This document shows positions 8,099-18,236 of a stretch of 64,000 bases of DNA, piece after piece. The notes below the pieces were generated by a model. The model had not been told where the DNA came from. It worked only from the letters and a program-made list of their open reading frames with translations, and made no database searches. Position numbers and translations under genes: made by a program. Position 1 is the stretch's first letter. Each line of letters opens with the position of its first letter. The stretch comes from Pseudomonadota bacterium (GTDB taxonomy: Bacteria > Pseudomonadota > Gammaproteobacteria > Steroidobacterales > Woeseiaceae), in assembly GCA_027621915.1 (NCBI GenBank), contig JAQCAD010000006.1:1-64000 (forward strand). The letters run 5' to 3'.

Positions 8099-9169
8099 TC
8101 AGGCAACCGCCTCGTCCGCATCTTTCTTGGCAGCGACGGCATCTGCGTCCGCGACCTGCTGCGTTGGCGGCATCATCACAGCCCGGATCTTCGCCTCGAT
8201 TTCCGCCGAAATTTCGGGATTTGCCTTCAGATAAACCCGCACGTTTTCCTTGCCCTGACCGATGCGATCAGTGCCATAGCTGTACCAGGAACCTGACTTT
8301 TCTATGATGCCCAGTTCAGAACCATGATCGATGATCTCGCCCTCGCGGGATATGCCCTCGCCATAGAGTATTTCAAACTCCGCCTGCTTGAATGGGGGTG
8401 AAACCTTGTTCTTGACGACTTTGACGCGCGTCTGGTTACCAATGACCTCGTCACCCTTCTTGATGGCACCGATGCGCCGAATATCCAGGCGAACCGAGGC
8501 ATAGAATTTCAGCGCATTACCACCGGTCGTCGTCTCAGGGCTGCCAAACATTACGCCGATCTTCATACGGATCTGGTTGATGAAAATCACCATCGTGTTG
8601 GAGCGTTTGATGTTACCGGTCAACTTGCGCAGTGCCTGAGACATCAGGCGCGCCTGCAGACCCATATGAGAATCGCCCATTTCGCCTTCGATTTCCGCTT
8701 TCGGCGTCAGTGCCGCCACAGAGTCGATGACAACGACGTCAATCGCGCCGGATCGCACCAGCATGTCGGTGATTTCGAGAGCCTGCTCACCGGTGTCCGG
8801 TTGGGATACCAGCAGTTCATCGACGTTGACGCCCAGCTTCTCGGCATACGCCGGGTCAAGCGCATGCTCCGCATCGACAAAGGCCGCCGTGCCGCCGAGC
8901 TTCTGCGCCTCAGCGATTACCTGCAGCGTCAAAGTCGTCTTACCGGATGACTCCGGGCCATAGATCTCCACTACGCGACCTTTAGGCAGGCCGCGGATAC
9001 CAAGCGCCGCGTCAAGGCCGATAGAGCCGGTCGAAATCGACTCCATATCCTTGATAACACCGCCGTCGCCCAGGCGCATGACAGATCCTTTGCCGAATTG
9101 TTTTTCAATTTGTCCTAATGCGGCGGCGAGCGCCTTCTTGCGATTGTCATCCATTGTTTTTTGCGCCAT
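8099..9169 (-). CDS. recA: Recombinase RecA
   Basis: 356 residues from the ATG at 9169 (ATG 9154 is an alternative). It catalyses homologous strand exchange and triggers LexA self-cleavage. The Walker A motif GPESSGKTT, the AEHALDP region, Walker B ([10 protein letters not shown]), the DNA-binding L1 and L2 loops ([33 protein letters not shown]) and an acidic tail are all present. A start further upstream would add residues unlike any RecA. A LexA-like palindrome lies about 85-100 bases upstream. Confidence 0.98.
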   Translation of the reverse strand: MAQKTMDDNRKKALAAALGQIEKQFGKGSVMRLGDGGVIKDMESISTGSIGLDAALGIRGLPKGRVVEIYGPESSGKTTLTLQVIAEAQKLGGTAAFVDAEHALDPAYAEKLGVNVDELLVSQPDTGEQALEITDMLVRSGAIDVVVIDSVAALTPKAEIEGEMGDSHMGLQARLMSQALRKLTGNIKRSNTMVIFINQIRMKIGVMFGSPETTTGGNALKFYASVRLDIRRIGAIKKGDEVIGNQTRVKVVKNKVSPPFKQAEFEILYGEGISREGEIIDHGSELGIIEKSGSWYSYGTDRIGQGKENVRVYLKANPEISAEIEAKIRAVMMPPTQQVADADAVAAKKDADEAVA

Positions 9170-9251
9170 TAAAGGGTGAGAAGTCAATGCGGGATTATTC
9201 CACTTATTGGCGCTTCGCGACAGCCAGAGGCGCAAAGACTAATTCAGCAAT

Positions 9252-9267
9252 CTGTGAAGAATTACAC
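9252..9267 (-). promoter_or_regulatory. Candidate LexA (SOS) box upstream of recA
   Basis: The plus strand reads CTGT-GAAGAATT-ACAC, one base away from the CTGT-N8-ACAG pattern, in the short gap between thpR and recA. Position and form fit SOS control of recA. The imperfect right half keeps confidence low. Confidence 0.4.
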
Positions 9268-9272
9268 CGAAG

Positions 9273-9782
9273 CTATTGTTTCACAGGGCGGTACTGAACT
9301 TCGCCCCGGTACGATATCGTTTCAATCAGCTCGAACCCGGACCACTGGAGTTCAATCGGTCGCGCCAGCCGAACTTCCTGAAATGCCCTGACTTTCCGTG
9401 AGACCGTGATATGCGGCCGATATACCCGCTCGTCAGGCTCGATTCCGAATGGAATCAGGGCCTGATGTAACGCTGCGACAAGTCGTTCGAGCTCAGGAGG
9501 GACCATTTTGGTGTGTACGCAGGCGATCTTGGGTTTTTGCCAGAATGTCAGGCTGTCAAACCTCAGTCGGATTTCACCGGGATCGATAGTGTCCACGGCG
9601 GCCATTAATGCGGGAATGCGCTCCTCCGGAAAATCGCCTATATAGACCAGCGTTACATGCCAGTTGTTGCGGCCGACAGGCTGTCCTTCAACCGTTGAGA
9701 GAGCCGGGTTGATTGCGTCACGCAACAGGTCGAGCTGTCGCGGAGACGGCCACAGTGCGTAAAAAAGTTTCCTGTCAGCCAC
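9273..9782 (-). CDS. thpR: RNA 2',3'-cyclic phosphodiesterase (LigT/ThpR)
   Basis: 169 residues. A 2H-phosphoesterase that opens 2',3'-cyclic phosphates at RNA ends, with reversible 2'-5' ligase activity in E. coli. The two defining His motifs are visible: HVTLVYIG (about residue 42) and HITVSRK (about residue 124). Its start overlaps the end of pncC by eight bases, indicating coupling. It lies upstream of recA. Confidence 0.92.
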   Translation of the reverse strand: MADRKLFYALWPSPRQLDLLRDAINPALSTVEGQPVGRNNWHVTLVYIGDFPEERIPALMAAVDTIDPGEIRLRFDSLTFWQKPKIACVHTKMVPPELERLVAALHQALIPFGIEPDERVYRPHITVSRKVRAFQEVRLARPIELQWSGFELIETISYRGEVQYRPVKQ

Positions 9783-10284
9783 TTGGATTCAGCCGCTCCC
9801 TGATTCCCTGTAATGCCACTATAACGGCACTCGACCGCACTGACCGCCTGTCGCCCGAAAAATGGTGCCTTTTCGCATCGATTGTTATCTCGCCTCCGGT
9901 CCGCACTGCCCATGCGAACCACACCGTACCGACCGGCTTTTCTTCTGTCCCTCCGGACGGTCCCGCTATTCCGCTGACGGCAGCCGAATAGTCCGCACCA
10001 CTCAATCGGAGCGCGCCGGATGCCATTTCCCGCACAACCGCTTCGCTCACCGCGCCGAACTCCAGTAGCGTCGCTTGGCGAACTCCCAGCAATGCCTCTT
10101 TGGCCGCATTGGAATAGCTGACAATCCCATAGCCAAAACACTCCGAACTGCCACTGATGTCAGTCAACGCTTTCGCGAGCCAGCCGCCCGTACAGGACTC
10201 GGCTGTCGCAACAGATTCGCCCGCTTTGGTTAGCTCGCTGACCAGGCTTGCTGCCAGTTCGTCAATATTGTCTGGTTGTGTCAT
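9775..10284 (-). CDS. pncC: Nicotinamide-nucleotide amidohydrolase PncC (CinA C-terminal domain)
   Basis: 169 residues, a stand-alone CinA C-terminal domain. It converts NMN to NaMN for NAD salvage. The family motif ESCTGGWLAKALTDISGSS (about residues 29-47) and the VSGIAGPSGGTEEKPVGTVW core are intact. The 5' end overlaps the upstream glycosyltransferase by 23 bases and the 3' end overlaps thpR by eight. Its position just before recA is common in gammaproteobacteria. Confidence 0.94.
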   Translation of the reverse strand: MTQPDNIDELAASLVSELTKAGESVATAESCTGGWLAKALTDISGSSECFGYGIVSYSNAAKEALLGVRQATLLEFGAVSEAVVREMASGALRLSGADYSAAVSGIAGPSGGTEEKPVGTVWFAWAVRTGGEITIDAKRHHFSGDRRSVRSSAVIVALQGIRERLNPSG

Positions 10285-11362
10285 TCAGGATTTGTTCGTA
10301 GAGCTCAATGTGACTTTCTACCATTGTATTGACGGAGAAATCATCCCGCATTCGCTTGCGGCCCGCCTTGCCGAATTCTGACCGAATTTCCGGCGCGTCA
10401 ATCATCAACTCAATCGCTTTTTGCAAGCCGGCAAGATCGCCCGGTGCGATCAGCACGCCGGTCTTGCCATGTACGACCGCCTCTTTGGCTCCTGCCACAT
10501 CGAACGCTATAACCGGCAACCCGGCCGCAGCACCTTTCAGCATCGCGACTCCGAGACCTTCTCTTTCAGCCGGGTGCACCAGGAGATCAAATGCGGCCAG
10601 GTAGTCGTCAAGGTCATGACGAAATCCGACAAAGAGCACCGTCGCACTAAGCCCGAGCTTTCGCGCCAACGCTCGCAACTGCGCTTCGTTTTCACCCGCA
10701 CCAAAAAAAACAACCTTGATGAATGGATGAGTTGCACACAGGCCGGGGAGCACATCCAGCAAAAAGCGATGTCCTTTCCGTGGTATCAGTTGTGCGACGA
10801 CGGCAATCGTAAAGGCCGTCGTTGCAATATCGAACTCCCGATACAGCGAATCGCGCCCGGCCTCAGCATCGATACTGTCGACATCCACAGCGTCGCGAAT
10901 CAAGGCCAGTCGTGACCAATCCAGGCCGTTCTTCGTGAGAACAGACGCGATATTTTCCGATATCGCAATGACTTTCTGAAATGGCTGATAACGCATCGCT
11001 GCGGTCCACGCCGGTTCCGGATTGTCAACGCGCCTTGAAAGGACCGCAGGTACCTGAGCTGATCTCGCAGCCCAACCACCGACGAAATCTGCGCCGCGCC
11101 GACTATGACAATGAACGATGTCCGGCTGTATGGCGAGTATCAGTTTACGCAGGCGCCAGCCAAAGCGTAAATCGTGATCGCCTCTGCACGATATCGCCGA
11201 TAGTGGAATATCCTGTTTGCCCGCCGCCACAGAGACGTCTGAATCGGGAGGACAGACAAGGCGACAGTCGACTCCCGCTGCGAGCAGGCCTTTTAGCAGC
11301 CAGATAACCTGTTGCGCGCCGCCGTAGAAATGGCGCCCGGTTTCGACGTGGATGATCTTCAT
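10262..11362 (-). CDS. Glycosyltransferase family 4 protein
   Basis: 366 residues in a GT-B fold. The N-terminal half starts MKIIHVETGRHFYGGAQQV, the typical beginning of GT4 enzymes, and contains the HCHSRRGAD segment. The C-terminal half has the RKGHRFLLD and GFRHDL nucleotide-sugar domain features. The usual E-x7-E motif reads EREGLGVAMLKGAAAG, with Lys where the second Glu is expected. The probable role is sugar transfer to lipopolysaccharide or another surface glycan; the acceptor is unknown. It heads the pncC-thpR transcription unit, divergent from mutS. Confidence 0.85.
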   Translation of the reverse strand: MKIIHVETGRHFYGGAQQVIWLLKGLLAAGVDCRLVCPPDSDVSVAAGKQDIPLSAISCRGDHDLRFGWRLRKLILAIQPDIVHCHSRRGADFVGGWAARSAQVPAVLSRRVDNPEPAWTAAMRYQPFQKVIAISENIASVLTKNGLDWSRLALIRDAVDVDSIDAEAGRDSLYREFDIATTAFTIAVVAQLIPRKGHRFLLDVLPGLCATHPFIKVVFFGAGENEAQLRALARKLGLSATVLFVGFRHDLDDYLAAFDLLVHPAEREGLGVAMLKGAAAGLPVIAFDVAGAKEAVVHGKTGVLIAPGDLAGLQKAIELMIDAPEIRSEFGKAGRKRMRDDFSVNTMVESHIELYEQILNDTTRQY

Positions 11363-11442
11363 GCATTCATGGTGAGGGCATCGACTTCGTCATTCTCAAA
11401 GGCTAGCATGCCTTGTCTCCGTCGCTGTTAAAAAATAACTAG

Positions 11443-14007
11443 ATGAGCGCGAACGTCAGCCCCGTCCATACGCCGATGATGCAGCAGTACCTGCGCATCA
11501 AAGCAGAATACAGCGACATGCTGGTTTTCTACCGCATGGGCGATTTTTACGAGCTGTTCTTTGACGACGCCCGTCGAGCGGCAACTTTGCTCGATATCAC
11601 TCTGACCGCCCGTGGCAAATCGGGCGGCAATGCTATCCCGATGGCCGGCATTCCGTATCACGCGGTAGAAGGCTACCTGGTCAAGCTCGTGAGGAAAGGC
11701 GAGTCGGTTGCGATCTGCGAGCAGATTGGTGATCCGGCAACCAGCAAGGGGCCCGTCGAGCGAAAGGTTATGCGTGTTGTCACGCCCGGCACACTAACGG
11801 ATGAGGCGCTGCTACCGTCTGCGCGCGACAACCTGGTTGCATCGGTTTGTGTGCAAGGGGAGAAAATCGGACTGGCGTGGCTGGACCTGGCCGGCGGTCG
11901 GTTTCGAATGACCGAGGTAACGGGCCGTGAAGCGCTGGACAGCGAACTTGCAAGACTACAACCGGCCGAAATTATATTTGATGAGGAGAATCCGCGGCAT
12001 CGTTTCCGCGACAGCGTACGGAGTACGGGACGCCCCCCGTGGCACTTCGATCCCGATAGCGCGAGGCGACTGTTAAATTCGCAATTTCGCACGAGGGATC
12101 TTTCTGGCTTTGGCTGCGATGATCTTCCGCTCGGTATTTCTGCGGCGGGCGCTTTGCTGCAGTACGTAACAGATACACAAAAAACCGCGCTGCCACATCT
12201 CAATTCGATCACGGTCGAGCTTCAGAGCGACGCCGTGATAATGGACGGCGCCACCCGGCGGAATCTCGAACTTGACGAAAGCCTGACAGGACAGCAAGAA
12301 CATACGCTCGCTGGCATCATGGATCGTTGCCAGAGTCCGATGGGCAGCCGCCTTCTGAAACGCTGGATTCAGCGCCCGCTGCGAAATGTTGATGTCTTGC
12401 GTGGTCGGTACCAGGCAATCGATGCACTGTTACTGGGCAATCTTGTCGAGTCGGTGCAAACCAGCCTGCACGGTATTGGTGATGTCGAGCGAATTCTCTC
12501 TCGAGTGGCGCTTCGCTCGGCCCGGCCGAGAGACCTTTGCCAACTGGCATCCACTCTGTCGCGCATACCAGACCTGAAGCGCCTGTTGAAAACAGTCGAC
12601 TCTCCACTGATCGAATCGCTTCGCCAGAGAATATCGGATCACGGCAAGCAAAAAGTCCTGCTGCAAAAGGCGATTGTCGACAATCCGCCGATGCTTATTC
12701 GCGACGGAGGTGTTATAGCGACGGGATTTGACGACGAACTCGATGAACTCAGATCCATTGCAGACAATGCGGATCAATACCTGATCGACCTGGAGGCGAG
12801 GGAGAAAGAACGTACGGGCATTCACACACTGAAACTTGGCTATAACCGTGTTCACGGTTACTACATAGAAATGAGCAAGGGTCAGGCCGGTAAAGCTCCC
12901 GACGATTACGTTCGCCGACAAACCCTTAAGGGTGCCGAACGATTCATTACGCCCGAGCTTAAGGAATTCGAAGACAAGGTACTCAGCGCGCGCGATCGCG
13001 CAATGAGCAGGGAAAAGCACCTTTATGAGGGGCTGATCGACTCTCTGAATGAGGTACTCCTCGATCTGCAGTTGACCGCCGCCGGCCTTGCCGAGGTAGA
13101 CGTCGTGTCATCGTTTGCGGAGCGCGCAGAGCATCTGGGTCTTACCAAACCGGAACTAGTTGCAGAACCCTGCATCGAAATTCGCGGCGGTCGTCACCTC
13201 GTGGTCGAACAAGTCATCGATACGCCGTTCGTTGCCAACGATTTGTCGCTCGATCGCGAGCAAAAACTGCTGGTTATTACGGGGCCCAACATGGGCGGCA
13301 AATCGACGTACATGCGCCAGGCGGCGCTGATAACCGTCCTTGCGCACATGGGCTGTTTCGTGCCGGCCGAACACCTGCGAATCGGGCCTGTTGATCGTAT
13401 ATTCACTCGCATCGGCGCGTCTGACGATATCGCCGGTGGCCGCTCTACATTCATGGTCGAAATGACTGAGACCGCGACTATTTTGAACAATGCCACGGCG
13501 TCGAGTCTGGTTCTGATGGATGAAATAGGACGCGGTACCAGTACGTTTGATGGACTATCGCTGGCCTGGGCAGCCGCGCATCACATGGGAGAAACGGTAA
13601 GGGCGTTTACGCTTTTTGCTACACACTATTTCGAATTGACCGCGCTTGCGGATGAAATTCCTGCGTGCCGTAACGTCCATCTCGACGCAACGGAACACAA
13701 AGGTCAGCTGGTATTCCTGCACGCCGTCAGGCCTGGGCCGGCCAACAAGAGTTACGGATTGCAGGTCGCTGCCCTCGCCGGTGTGCCACCTGGTGTTATC
13801 AAACGAGCCAAGCGGTATCTCGCACTTCTCGAAGCCCAGCAAACACACGACCATCCGCAAGCGCAGCTGCCATTAAACGTTCCGGCCACAACTGAAGAAA
13901 AACAACTCTTGCTGGCCCTCGACAAAATGGAGCCAGACGAATTGACTCCGAGGCAAGCGCTTGATGCGCTCTATGCGTTAAAGAAGTTGAGAGACGAGGA
14001 AGGCTGA
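11443..14007 (+). CDS. mutS: DNA mismatch repair protein MutS
   Basis: 854 residues. MutS binds mismatches and starts repair with MutL. The N-terminal mismatch-reading Phe-x-Glu lies in [11 protein letters not shown] (about residues 31-41). The lever/clamp region follows, then the C-terminal ATPase with Walker [14 protein letters not shown] (about 622-634), a signature region ([14 protein letters not shown]) and Walker B ([16 protein letters not shown]). No strong ribosome-binding site precedes the ATG. It ends exactly where the convergent PAP2 gene ends, with no spacer. Confidence 0.97.
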   Translation: MSANVSPVHTPMMQQYLRIKAEYSDMLVFYRMGDFYELFFDDARRAATLLDITLTARGKSGGNAIPMAGIPYHAVEGYLVKLVRKGESVAICEQIGDPATSKGPVERKVMRVVTPGTLTDEALLPSARDNLVASVCVQGEKIGLAWLDLAGGRFRMTEVTGREALDSELARLQPAEIIFDEENPRHRFRDSVRSTGRPPWHFDPDSARRLLNSQFRTRDLSGFGCDDLPLGISAAGALLQYVTDTQKTALPHLNSITVELQSDAVIMDGATRRNLELDESLTGQQEHTLAGIMDRCQSPMGSRLLKRWIQRPLRNVDVLRGRYQAIDALLLGNLVESVQTSLHGIGDVERILSRVALRSARPRDLCQLASTLSRIPDLKRLLKTVDSPLIESLRQRISDHGKQKVLLQKAIVDNPPMLIRDGGVIATGFDDELDELRSIADNADQYLIDLEAREKERTGIHTLKLGYNRVHGYYIEMSKGQAGKAPDDYVRRQTLKGAERFITPELKEFEDKVLSARDRAMSREKHLYEGLIDSLNEVLLDLQLTAAGLAEVDVVSSFAERAEHLGLTKPELVAEPCIEIRGGRHLVVEQVIDTPFVANDLSLDREQKLLVITGPNMGGKSTYMRQAALITVLAHMGCFVPAEHLRIGPVDRIFTRIGASDDIAGGRSTFMVEMTETATILNNATASSLVLMDEIGRGTSTFDGLSLAWAAAHHMGETVRAFTLFATHYFELTALADEIPACRNVHLDATEHKGQLVFLHAVRPGPANKSYGLQVAALAGVPPGVIKRAKRYLALLEAQQTHDHPQAQLPLNVPATTEEKQLLLALDKMEPDELTPRQALDALYALKKLRDEEG

Positions 14008-14718
14008 CTACAGAGTCGGGACAACTGACCAGACCAGCCACCCGAGACCCAGCCCGGGTAATATATCGGCCATTTGATGCTGCTTGACCAACAGACACGA
14101 AATCGCGATCAGGCCGGCGAAAATCCAGGCGGCATTCCCAATCGATGGATAGAGCACCAGGCTGACGTACATGGCAACCGAGCAATGCATGCTTGGCATG
14201 CAGTTGCGGCCATTGTCTTTGCCTTGAACAAATTTGAGAAATCTTGTCGCCAGTGACTTCGCTTCGTATTGTCGATATTCCGGCGGCACTGTCGACGGAA
14301 TGATAAAGAAGAAAGCAACTTGCGCAAGCAATAACATCACTGCGCCGAAAATCAGGTAGACACCTTCGGCAATCGATTGTATCGAGGCGACAACAAATCC
14401 GATCGCGATGTAATAGAGAAAAGAATAAATCCAAACCCAGGAAGGCCAGAATGGAATATAGCTATCCAACGGAATAGCAAAACAGCGAGTCTTGAAATGA
14501 AAATTATTTCGCTGCACCCAGAAAAAAAGCTGGTAGCAACCTGTCACCACGATCGCGACGAGTGTTGAGAAAATTATGTACTCCTCGAGCGACAACGGTG
14601 AATTGAAGAATGCAGTCCCAGTCACGTAGTAGAGCCCCGCGAAAACCGGAATTGAAACAAGCAGGAGCAACATGTAGCGGGGTGTAATTCTTACTTCTGC
14701 GGAATCGTCTGCACTCAT
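14008..14718 (-). CDS. PAP2-superfamily membrane phosphatase/phosphotransferase
   Basis: 236 residues with about six membrane spans. The PAP2 active-site landmarks are visible: NCMPSMHCSVAMYV (the PSxH motif, about residues 164-177) and a second His segment (KQHQMADILPGLGLGW, about 209-224). The order and spacing resemble the PAP2 branch close to inositol-phosphorylceramide synthase-like proteins. It may act on lipid phosphates (undecaprenyl- or phosphatidyl-type), but the substrate cannot be set. GGAGA precedes the ATG. It lies downstream of nudB and convergent with mutS. Confidence 0.82.
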   Translation of the reverse strand: MSADDSAEVRITPRYMLLLLVSIPVFAGLYYVTGTAFFNSPLSLEEYIIFSTLVAIVVTGCYQLFFWVQRNNFHFKTRCFAIPLDSYIPFWPSWVWIYSFLYYIAIGFVVASIQSIAEGVYLIFGAVMLLLAQVAFFFIIPSTVPPEYRQYEAKSLATRFLKFVQGKDNGRNCMPSMHCSVAMYVSLVLYPSIGNAAWIFAGLIAISCLLVKQHQMADILPGLGLGWLVWSVVPTL

Positions 14719-14773
14719 CCCGGTCTCCGTTCATTTGTGTCCGCGCCAACTCGCTCAGGACAATTAACTCGAA

Positions 14774-15244
14774 TCATACCTTCAAAATATTCTGCTGCAA
14801 TTGTGTTTTCAATTCCTGCAACGCTTCTTTATTGGTCCATGACCAAACTGTGTCAATTGCTTCATCTATTGGCGCCCAACGATGCATGTCATGCTCACTG
14901 TCTTCGATTCTGATATCACTCGTATTGGCGAGACGATAGTGCATTTCATGCTCGATATTCTCAGTTGTCCCTGGCGCGTATCGATCGATCCAGCGAGGGT
15001 CGATCGTAAACGATCGACAGCGATTCTTATCGATCAGCAACCCTTCGGCGCCAAGGCCAGTTTCCTCTGCCAGCTCGCGTTGTGCCGCCTGCATGGGAGT
15101 TTCGCCCGGATCCAGAGAGCCGGTTACACACTGCCAGAGCTGCAAAGGCGCACGGCGCCTTAATAGCAGTACATTTCCGTCGTCCGTGTAAACGATGACG
15201 AGAACGGATTCCGGGCGCCTGAATTCCTTGGGTGTACTACTCAG
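14774..15244 (-). CDS. nudB: NudB-type Nudix hydrolase (dihydroneopterin triphosphate diphosphatase), probable CTG start
   Basis: In E. coli NudB removes pyrophosphate from dihydroneopterin triphosphate in folate synthesis. A perfect Nudix box is present (G-x5-E-x7-REL-x-EE-x-GL within [10 protein letters not shown]...). The only canonical start in the frame is the TTG at 15145, but this would remove the first beta-strands. In-frame coding upstream ([25 protein letters not shown]) matches family N-termini. The frame runs back to a CTG at 15244 that overlaps the aspS stop, giving 156 residues, close to the usual 150. The frame closes a few codons further upstream, so a CTG or other non-standard start is inferred. 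Confidence 0.8.
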   Translation of the reverse strand: MSSTPKEFRRPESVLVIVYTDDGNVLLLRRRAPLQLWQCVTGSLDPGETPMQAAQRELAEETGLGAEGLLIDKNRCRSFTIDPRWIDRYAPGTTENIEHEMHYRLANTSDIRIEDSEHDMHRWAPIDEAIDTVWSWTNKEALQELKTQLQQNILKV

Positions 15245-17009
15245 CCCTCGGCGCTCGCAGTCGAATACCGGTTTCTTTCAACTGCTCGGCCGACACTTCG
15301 CCCGGCGCATTCGTCAACGGGCAACTTGCCGATTGGGTTTTCGGAAATGCGATGACATCCCGAATGCTTTCGGCGCCAGCCATTAACATCACCATGCGAT
15401 CGAGGCCGAAAGCGATTCCGCCATGGGGCGGGCAACCATATTTCAAAGCTCGCAGCAGAAAACCGAACTTCTCCTCAGCTTCCTCACCGCTGATACCGAG
15501 GAGCTCAAATACTGCCGCCTGCATTGACGTGTCGTGAATTCGAATTGAACCGCCGCCGATTTCGGAACCGTTCAGAACCATGTCGTAGGCTCTCGATAAA
15601 ACTTTACCCGGTTCGGCACGCATTGCATTGACATCATTGACGGCGGGCGCTGTAAACGGGTGATGTAATGATGTCCATCGCTTGGATTGCGCATCCCTTT
15701 CGAACATTGGAAAATCGACAACCCAAAGTGGCTGCCAACTTTCCTGCACCAGCCCGCGATCCTGGCCGACCTTTACGCGAAGGGCACCGAGCGCATCATT
15801 TACAATATGTGCTTTATCGGCACCAAAGAAAATGAGATCGCCGTCTTTCGCACCGGTTCTTTCGATAATGCCATTAACTGATTCATCGGGCAGAAACTTG
15901 AGAATTGGTGACTGCAGCCCATCCCGGCCGGCACCAATATCATTCACCTTTATATAGGCAAGCCCCCTGGCTCCGTACCGACTTACAAACGCAGTGTAGT
16001 CATCGATTTCCTTGCGACTGAGTTCGCTGCCACCTGGGACACACAATGCGGCGACACGGCCTTCCGGATCTGACGCAGGCCCGGCAAAGACCTTGAATTC
16101 AACCGTCTTCATAAGATCGGCAACCTCAACCAGCTCGAGGTCTATCCGCAGATCCGGCTTGTCGGAACCGTAACGATGCATTGCTTCCGCATAACTGATC
16201 CTTGGAAACGCAGTCGGTAAATCAACGTCCATCACTTTCTTGAAAAGTGTTCGGACGAGTCCTTCCATCATTACCATGATGTTTTCTTCGTTGACGAAGC
16301 TCATCTCAATATCGAGCTGTGTAAACTCCGGTTGCCGATCGGCACGAAGATCCTCATCGCGAAAACATCGCACAATCTGGTAGTAACGATCGAGACCAGA
16401 CATCATCAGGAGTTGCTTGAATATCTGCGGTGATTGCGGCAACGCAAAAAACTTACCTGGATTCGTACGACTTGGAACGATGTAGTCGCGCGCGCCCTCC
16501 GGCGTTGCGCGGGTCAACATTGGCGTTTCGACATCGACGAAGCCATTGTCATCGAGGTAATGACGCATTTCCCGTGTCACAGCGTGACGAAGGCGAAGAT
16601 TCCCGAGCATGCCTTCACGCCGAAGATCGAGATATCGATATTTAAGTCGAAGCTCTTCGTTCACTAGCTCATCATGATGAAACGGCGGGGTTTCCGCGTC
16701 GTTGAGGGTTACCAGCTCGTGCGCCAGCACCTCGACGCGTCCGGTTGACATATTCGGATTGACGGTACCCTCCGGCCTCGGCCTGACCTTGCCTTTTACG
16801 GCCAGCACGTACTCACCGCGAACGCGTTCCGCTTCCGCGAAGATGTCCGCCCGATCCGGATCAAAAACGATCTGAAGCAAGCCTTCGCGATCGCGCAAGT
16901 CGACGAATATGACGCCGCCGTGGTCCCGCCGCCGGTGCACCCAGCCGCAGACGGAGACGTCCTCTCCAATCTGGCTCTCGTTTATTTGTCCACAATAATG
17001 GCTGCGCAT
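15237..17009 (-). CDS. aspS: Aspartyl-tRNA synthetase
   Basis: 590 residues, the bacterial-type length with a GAD insertion domain. It charges tRNA-Asp. The N-terminal OB-fold binds the anticodon ([20 protein letters not shown]). Class II motif 2 is seen in [20 protein letters not shown] and motif 3 in [12 protein letters not shown]. The gene sits in the conserved fmdB-DUF502-aspS-nudB order; its TAG stop overlaps the inferred nudB start. Confidence 0.97.
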   Translation of the reverse strand: MRSHYCGQINESQIGEDVSVCGWVHRRRDHGGVIFVDLRDREGLLQIVFDPDRADIFAEAERVRGEYVLAVKGKVRPRPEGTVNPNMSTGRVEVLAHELVTLNDAETPPFHHDELVNEELRLKYRYLDLRREGMLGNLRLRHAVTREMRHYLDDNGFVDVETPMLTRATPEGARDYIVPSRTNPGKFFALPQSPQIFKQLLMMSGLDRYYQIVRCFRDEDLRADRQPEFTQLDIEMSFVNEENIMVMMEGLVRTLFKKVMDVDLPTAFPRISYAEAMHRYGSDKPDLRIDLELVEVADLMKTVEFKVFAGPASDPEGRVAALCVPGGSELSRKEIDDYTAFVSRYGARGLAYIKVNDIGAGRDGLQSPILKFLPDESVNGIIERTGAKDGDLIFFGADKAHIVNDALGALRVKVGQDRGLVQESWQPLWVVDFPMFERDAQSKRWTSLHHPFTAPAVNDVNAMRAEPGKVLSRAYDMVLNGSEIGGGSIRIHDTSMQAAVFELLGISGEEAEEKFGFLLRALKYGCPPHGGIAFGLDRMVMLMAGAESIRDVIAFPKTQSASCPLTNAPGEVSAEQLKETGIRLRAPRAE

Positions 17010-17083
17010 TGCTAAGTTCCGGTCTTACCTGAATTTTTTGGAGGCGAGATGGTACGGCTTGCGGAGTTGAGCTGCAACACCGG

Positions 17084-17755
17084 TCATACCTGTTTTTTGG
17101 GCTCGTCCGGCATCCTTAATGGTAGCTCGCCCAGCTCGCTCATTTTCCAGGAGGGAACGACGACGCCGAGTGAGATAATCATTTTGAGCGCTTCATCGAC
17201 CGTCATGTCGAGTTCGATAACGTCTCCGCGCGGAACAATAATGATAACCCCTGACGTCGGGTTCGGCGTTGTCGGAACGAACGTGCATATCACGTCCTCC
17301 CCTGTCCGCTCCTGCACTTCTCCCAGCTCGCTGGAGGTCTGGAAGGCAAGACTGTACAGGCCGAGTCTTGGATACTGAATCAACAGTACTTTTTTGAACG
17401 ACTGGCTCTTGTCCGACAACACCATCTCGGCAAACTTTTTTACTGCGGAGTAAATCGCCCGCACAATGGGAATTCGATCCAGAAGGGATTCCCAGCCTTT
17501 CATAAAGGCGCGACCAACGAAATTCGCGGCAAGCATGCCCGTGATTACAAGCAACAAGAAAGTGAAGATAACTCCCAAACCCGGGAGCGAGACTCCCAGC
17601 AACTGATCCGGGTTGTAATGATCCGGCAGCCACGTCAGGAAATTGTCCAGCCAGCCATCCATCTGTCTGACGACAAATCTCAACAGGAGGTAGGTAACAG
17701 CCAGCGGCAACCAAACCAAAAGACCAGCAATGATGTATCGGCGCAGGTTTTTCAT
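17084..17755 (-). CDS. DUF502 family membrane protein
   Basis: 223 residues with two N-terminal membrane spans (about residues 8-28 and 58-80) and a soluble C-terminal domain. The family features RIPIVRAIYSAVKKF, VLLIQYPRLGLYSLAFQT and VPTTPNPTSGVIIIVP are clear. The function is unknown; its homologues commonly lie between fmdB and aspS, as here. Its start overlaps the fmdB stop as ATGA, so the pair is translationally coupled. Confidence 0.9.
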   Translation of the reverse strand: MKNLRRYIIAGLLVWLPLAVTYLLLRFVVRQMDGWLDNFLTWLPDHYNPDQLLGVSLPGLGVIFTFLLLVITGMLAANFVGRAFMKGWESLLDRIPIVRAIYSAVKKFAEMVLSDKSQSFKKVLLIQYPRLGLYSLAFQTSSELGEVQERTGEDVICTFVPTTPNPTSGVIIIVPRGDVIELDMTVDEALKMIISLGVVVPSWKMSELGELPLRMPDEPKKQV

Positions 17756-18156
17756 GCGGTGTCGCTCTTGGTAGCGGTCCTGGGCGAGGACTCCACCGTT
17801 TTGGATTCTTTCGACACTTTGGGTTCCTTGGCGTCTTTGGAATGTTTGGAATCCTTCGAATCTTTGGAATCTTTGGAATCTTTGGAATCTTTCGAATCTT
17901 TGGAATCCGTTTTTTCCACCTTACTGTCAGATTTCACGGAATCGGTATCGCCTTTGGCGAGGTTGCGCTGATTGTCGCTCTTAAAATCCGTCTCGTACCA
18001 ACCCTGACCCTTCAGGCGAAATCTTGGGGCTGAAATCAGGCGCTTCAGTTCCCGTTTGCCACATTCCGGACAGTCGACAAGCGCGTCGTCGCTCATCTTC
18101 TGCAGGGCTTCCAGCGTATGTTTGCAACTCTTGCAGGCATACTCGTAAATCGGCAT
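17752..18156 (-). CDS. FmdB-family zinc-ribbon protein with long DSK-repeat tail
   Basis: 134 residues. Residues 1-50 form the FmdB/CxxC_CxxC_SSSS zinc ribbon (MPIYEYACKSC with C8, C11; CPEC with C29, C32). From residue 84 the tail is seven perfect Asp-Ser-Lys repeats, then HSK and DAK, then more Ser/Lys-rich sequence. Family members usually end in short Ser/Lys- or Ser/Gly-rich tails, so the repeat length is unusual. The cellular role is unknown. It heads the DUF502-aspS-nudB unit. Confidence 0.9.
   Translation of the reverse strand: MPIYEYACKSCKHTLEALQKMSDDALVDCPECGKRELKRLISAPRFRLKGQGWYETDFKSDNQRNLAKGDTDSVKSDSKVEKTDSKDSKDSKDSKDSKDSKDSKHSKDAKEPKVSKESKTVESSPRTATKSDTA
17845..17907 (-). repeat. 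Tandem 9-bp repeats encoding (Asp-Ser-Lys)7
   Basis: Seven nearly identical 9-bp units (coding strand mostly GATTCCAAA) run in frame in the fmdB-like gene. Few codon differences separate the units, which suggests recent slippage expansion. Because the unit is a multiple of three, copy-number changes keep the frame. Confidence 0.85.
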
Positions 18157-18236
18157 GCGTTGGTCTCCGTATCGTGAACACGGCAGCCAGGATGTTGGCT
18201 GCAGCGGCGATTCAATTATATGTCGTTTTGGCGGCT

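Noticed and set aside
17838-17905. Possible CRISPR-like short repeats
   Set aside because: The 9-bp units are contiguous with no spacers and encode an in-frame Asp-Ser-Lys tract.
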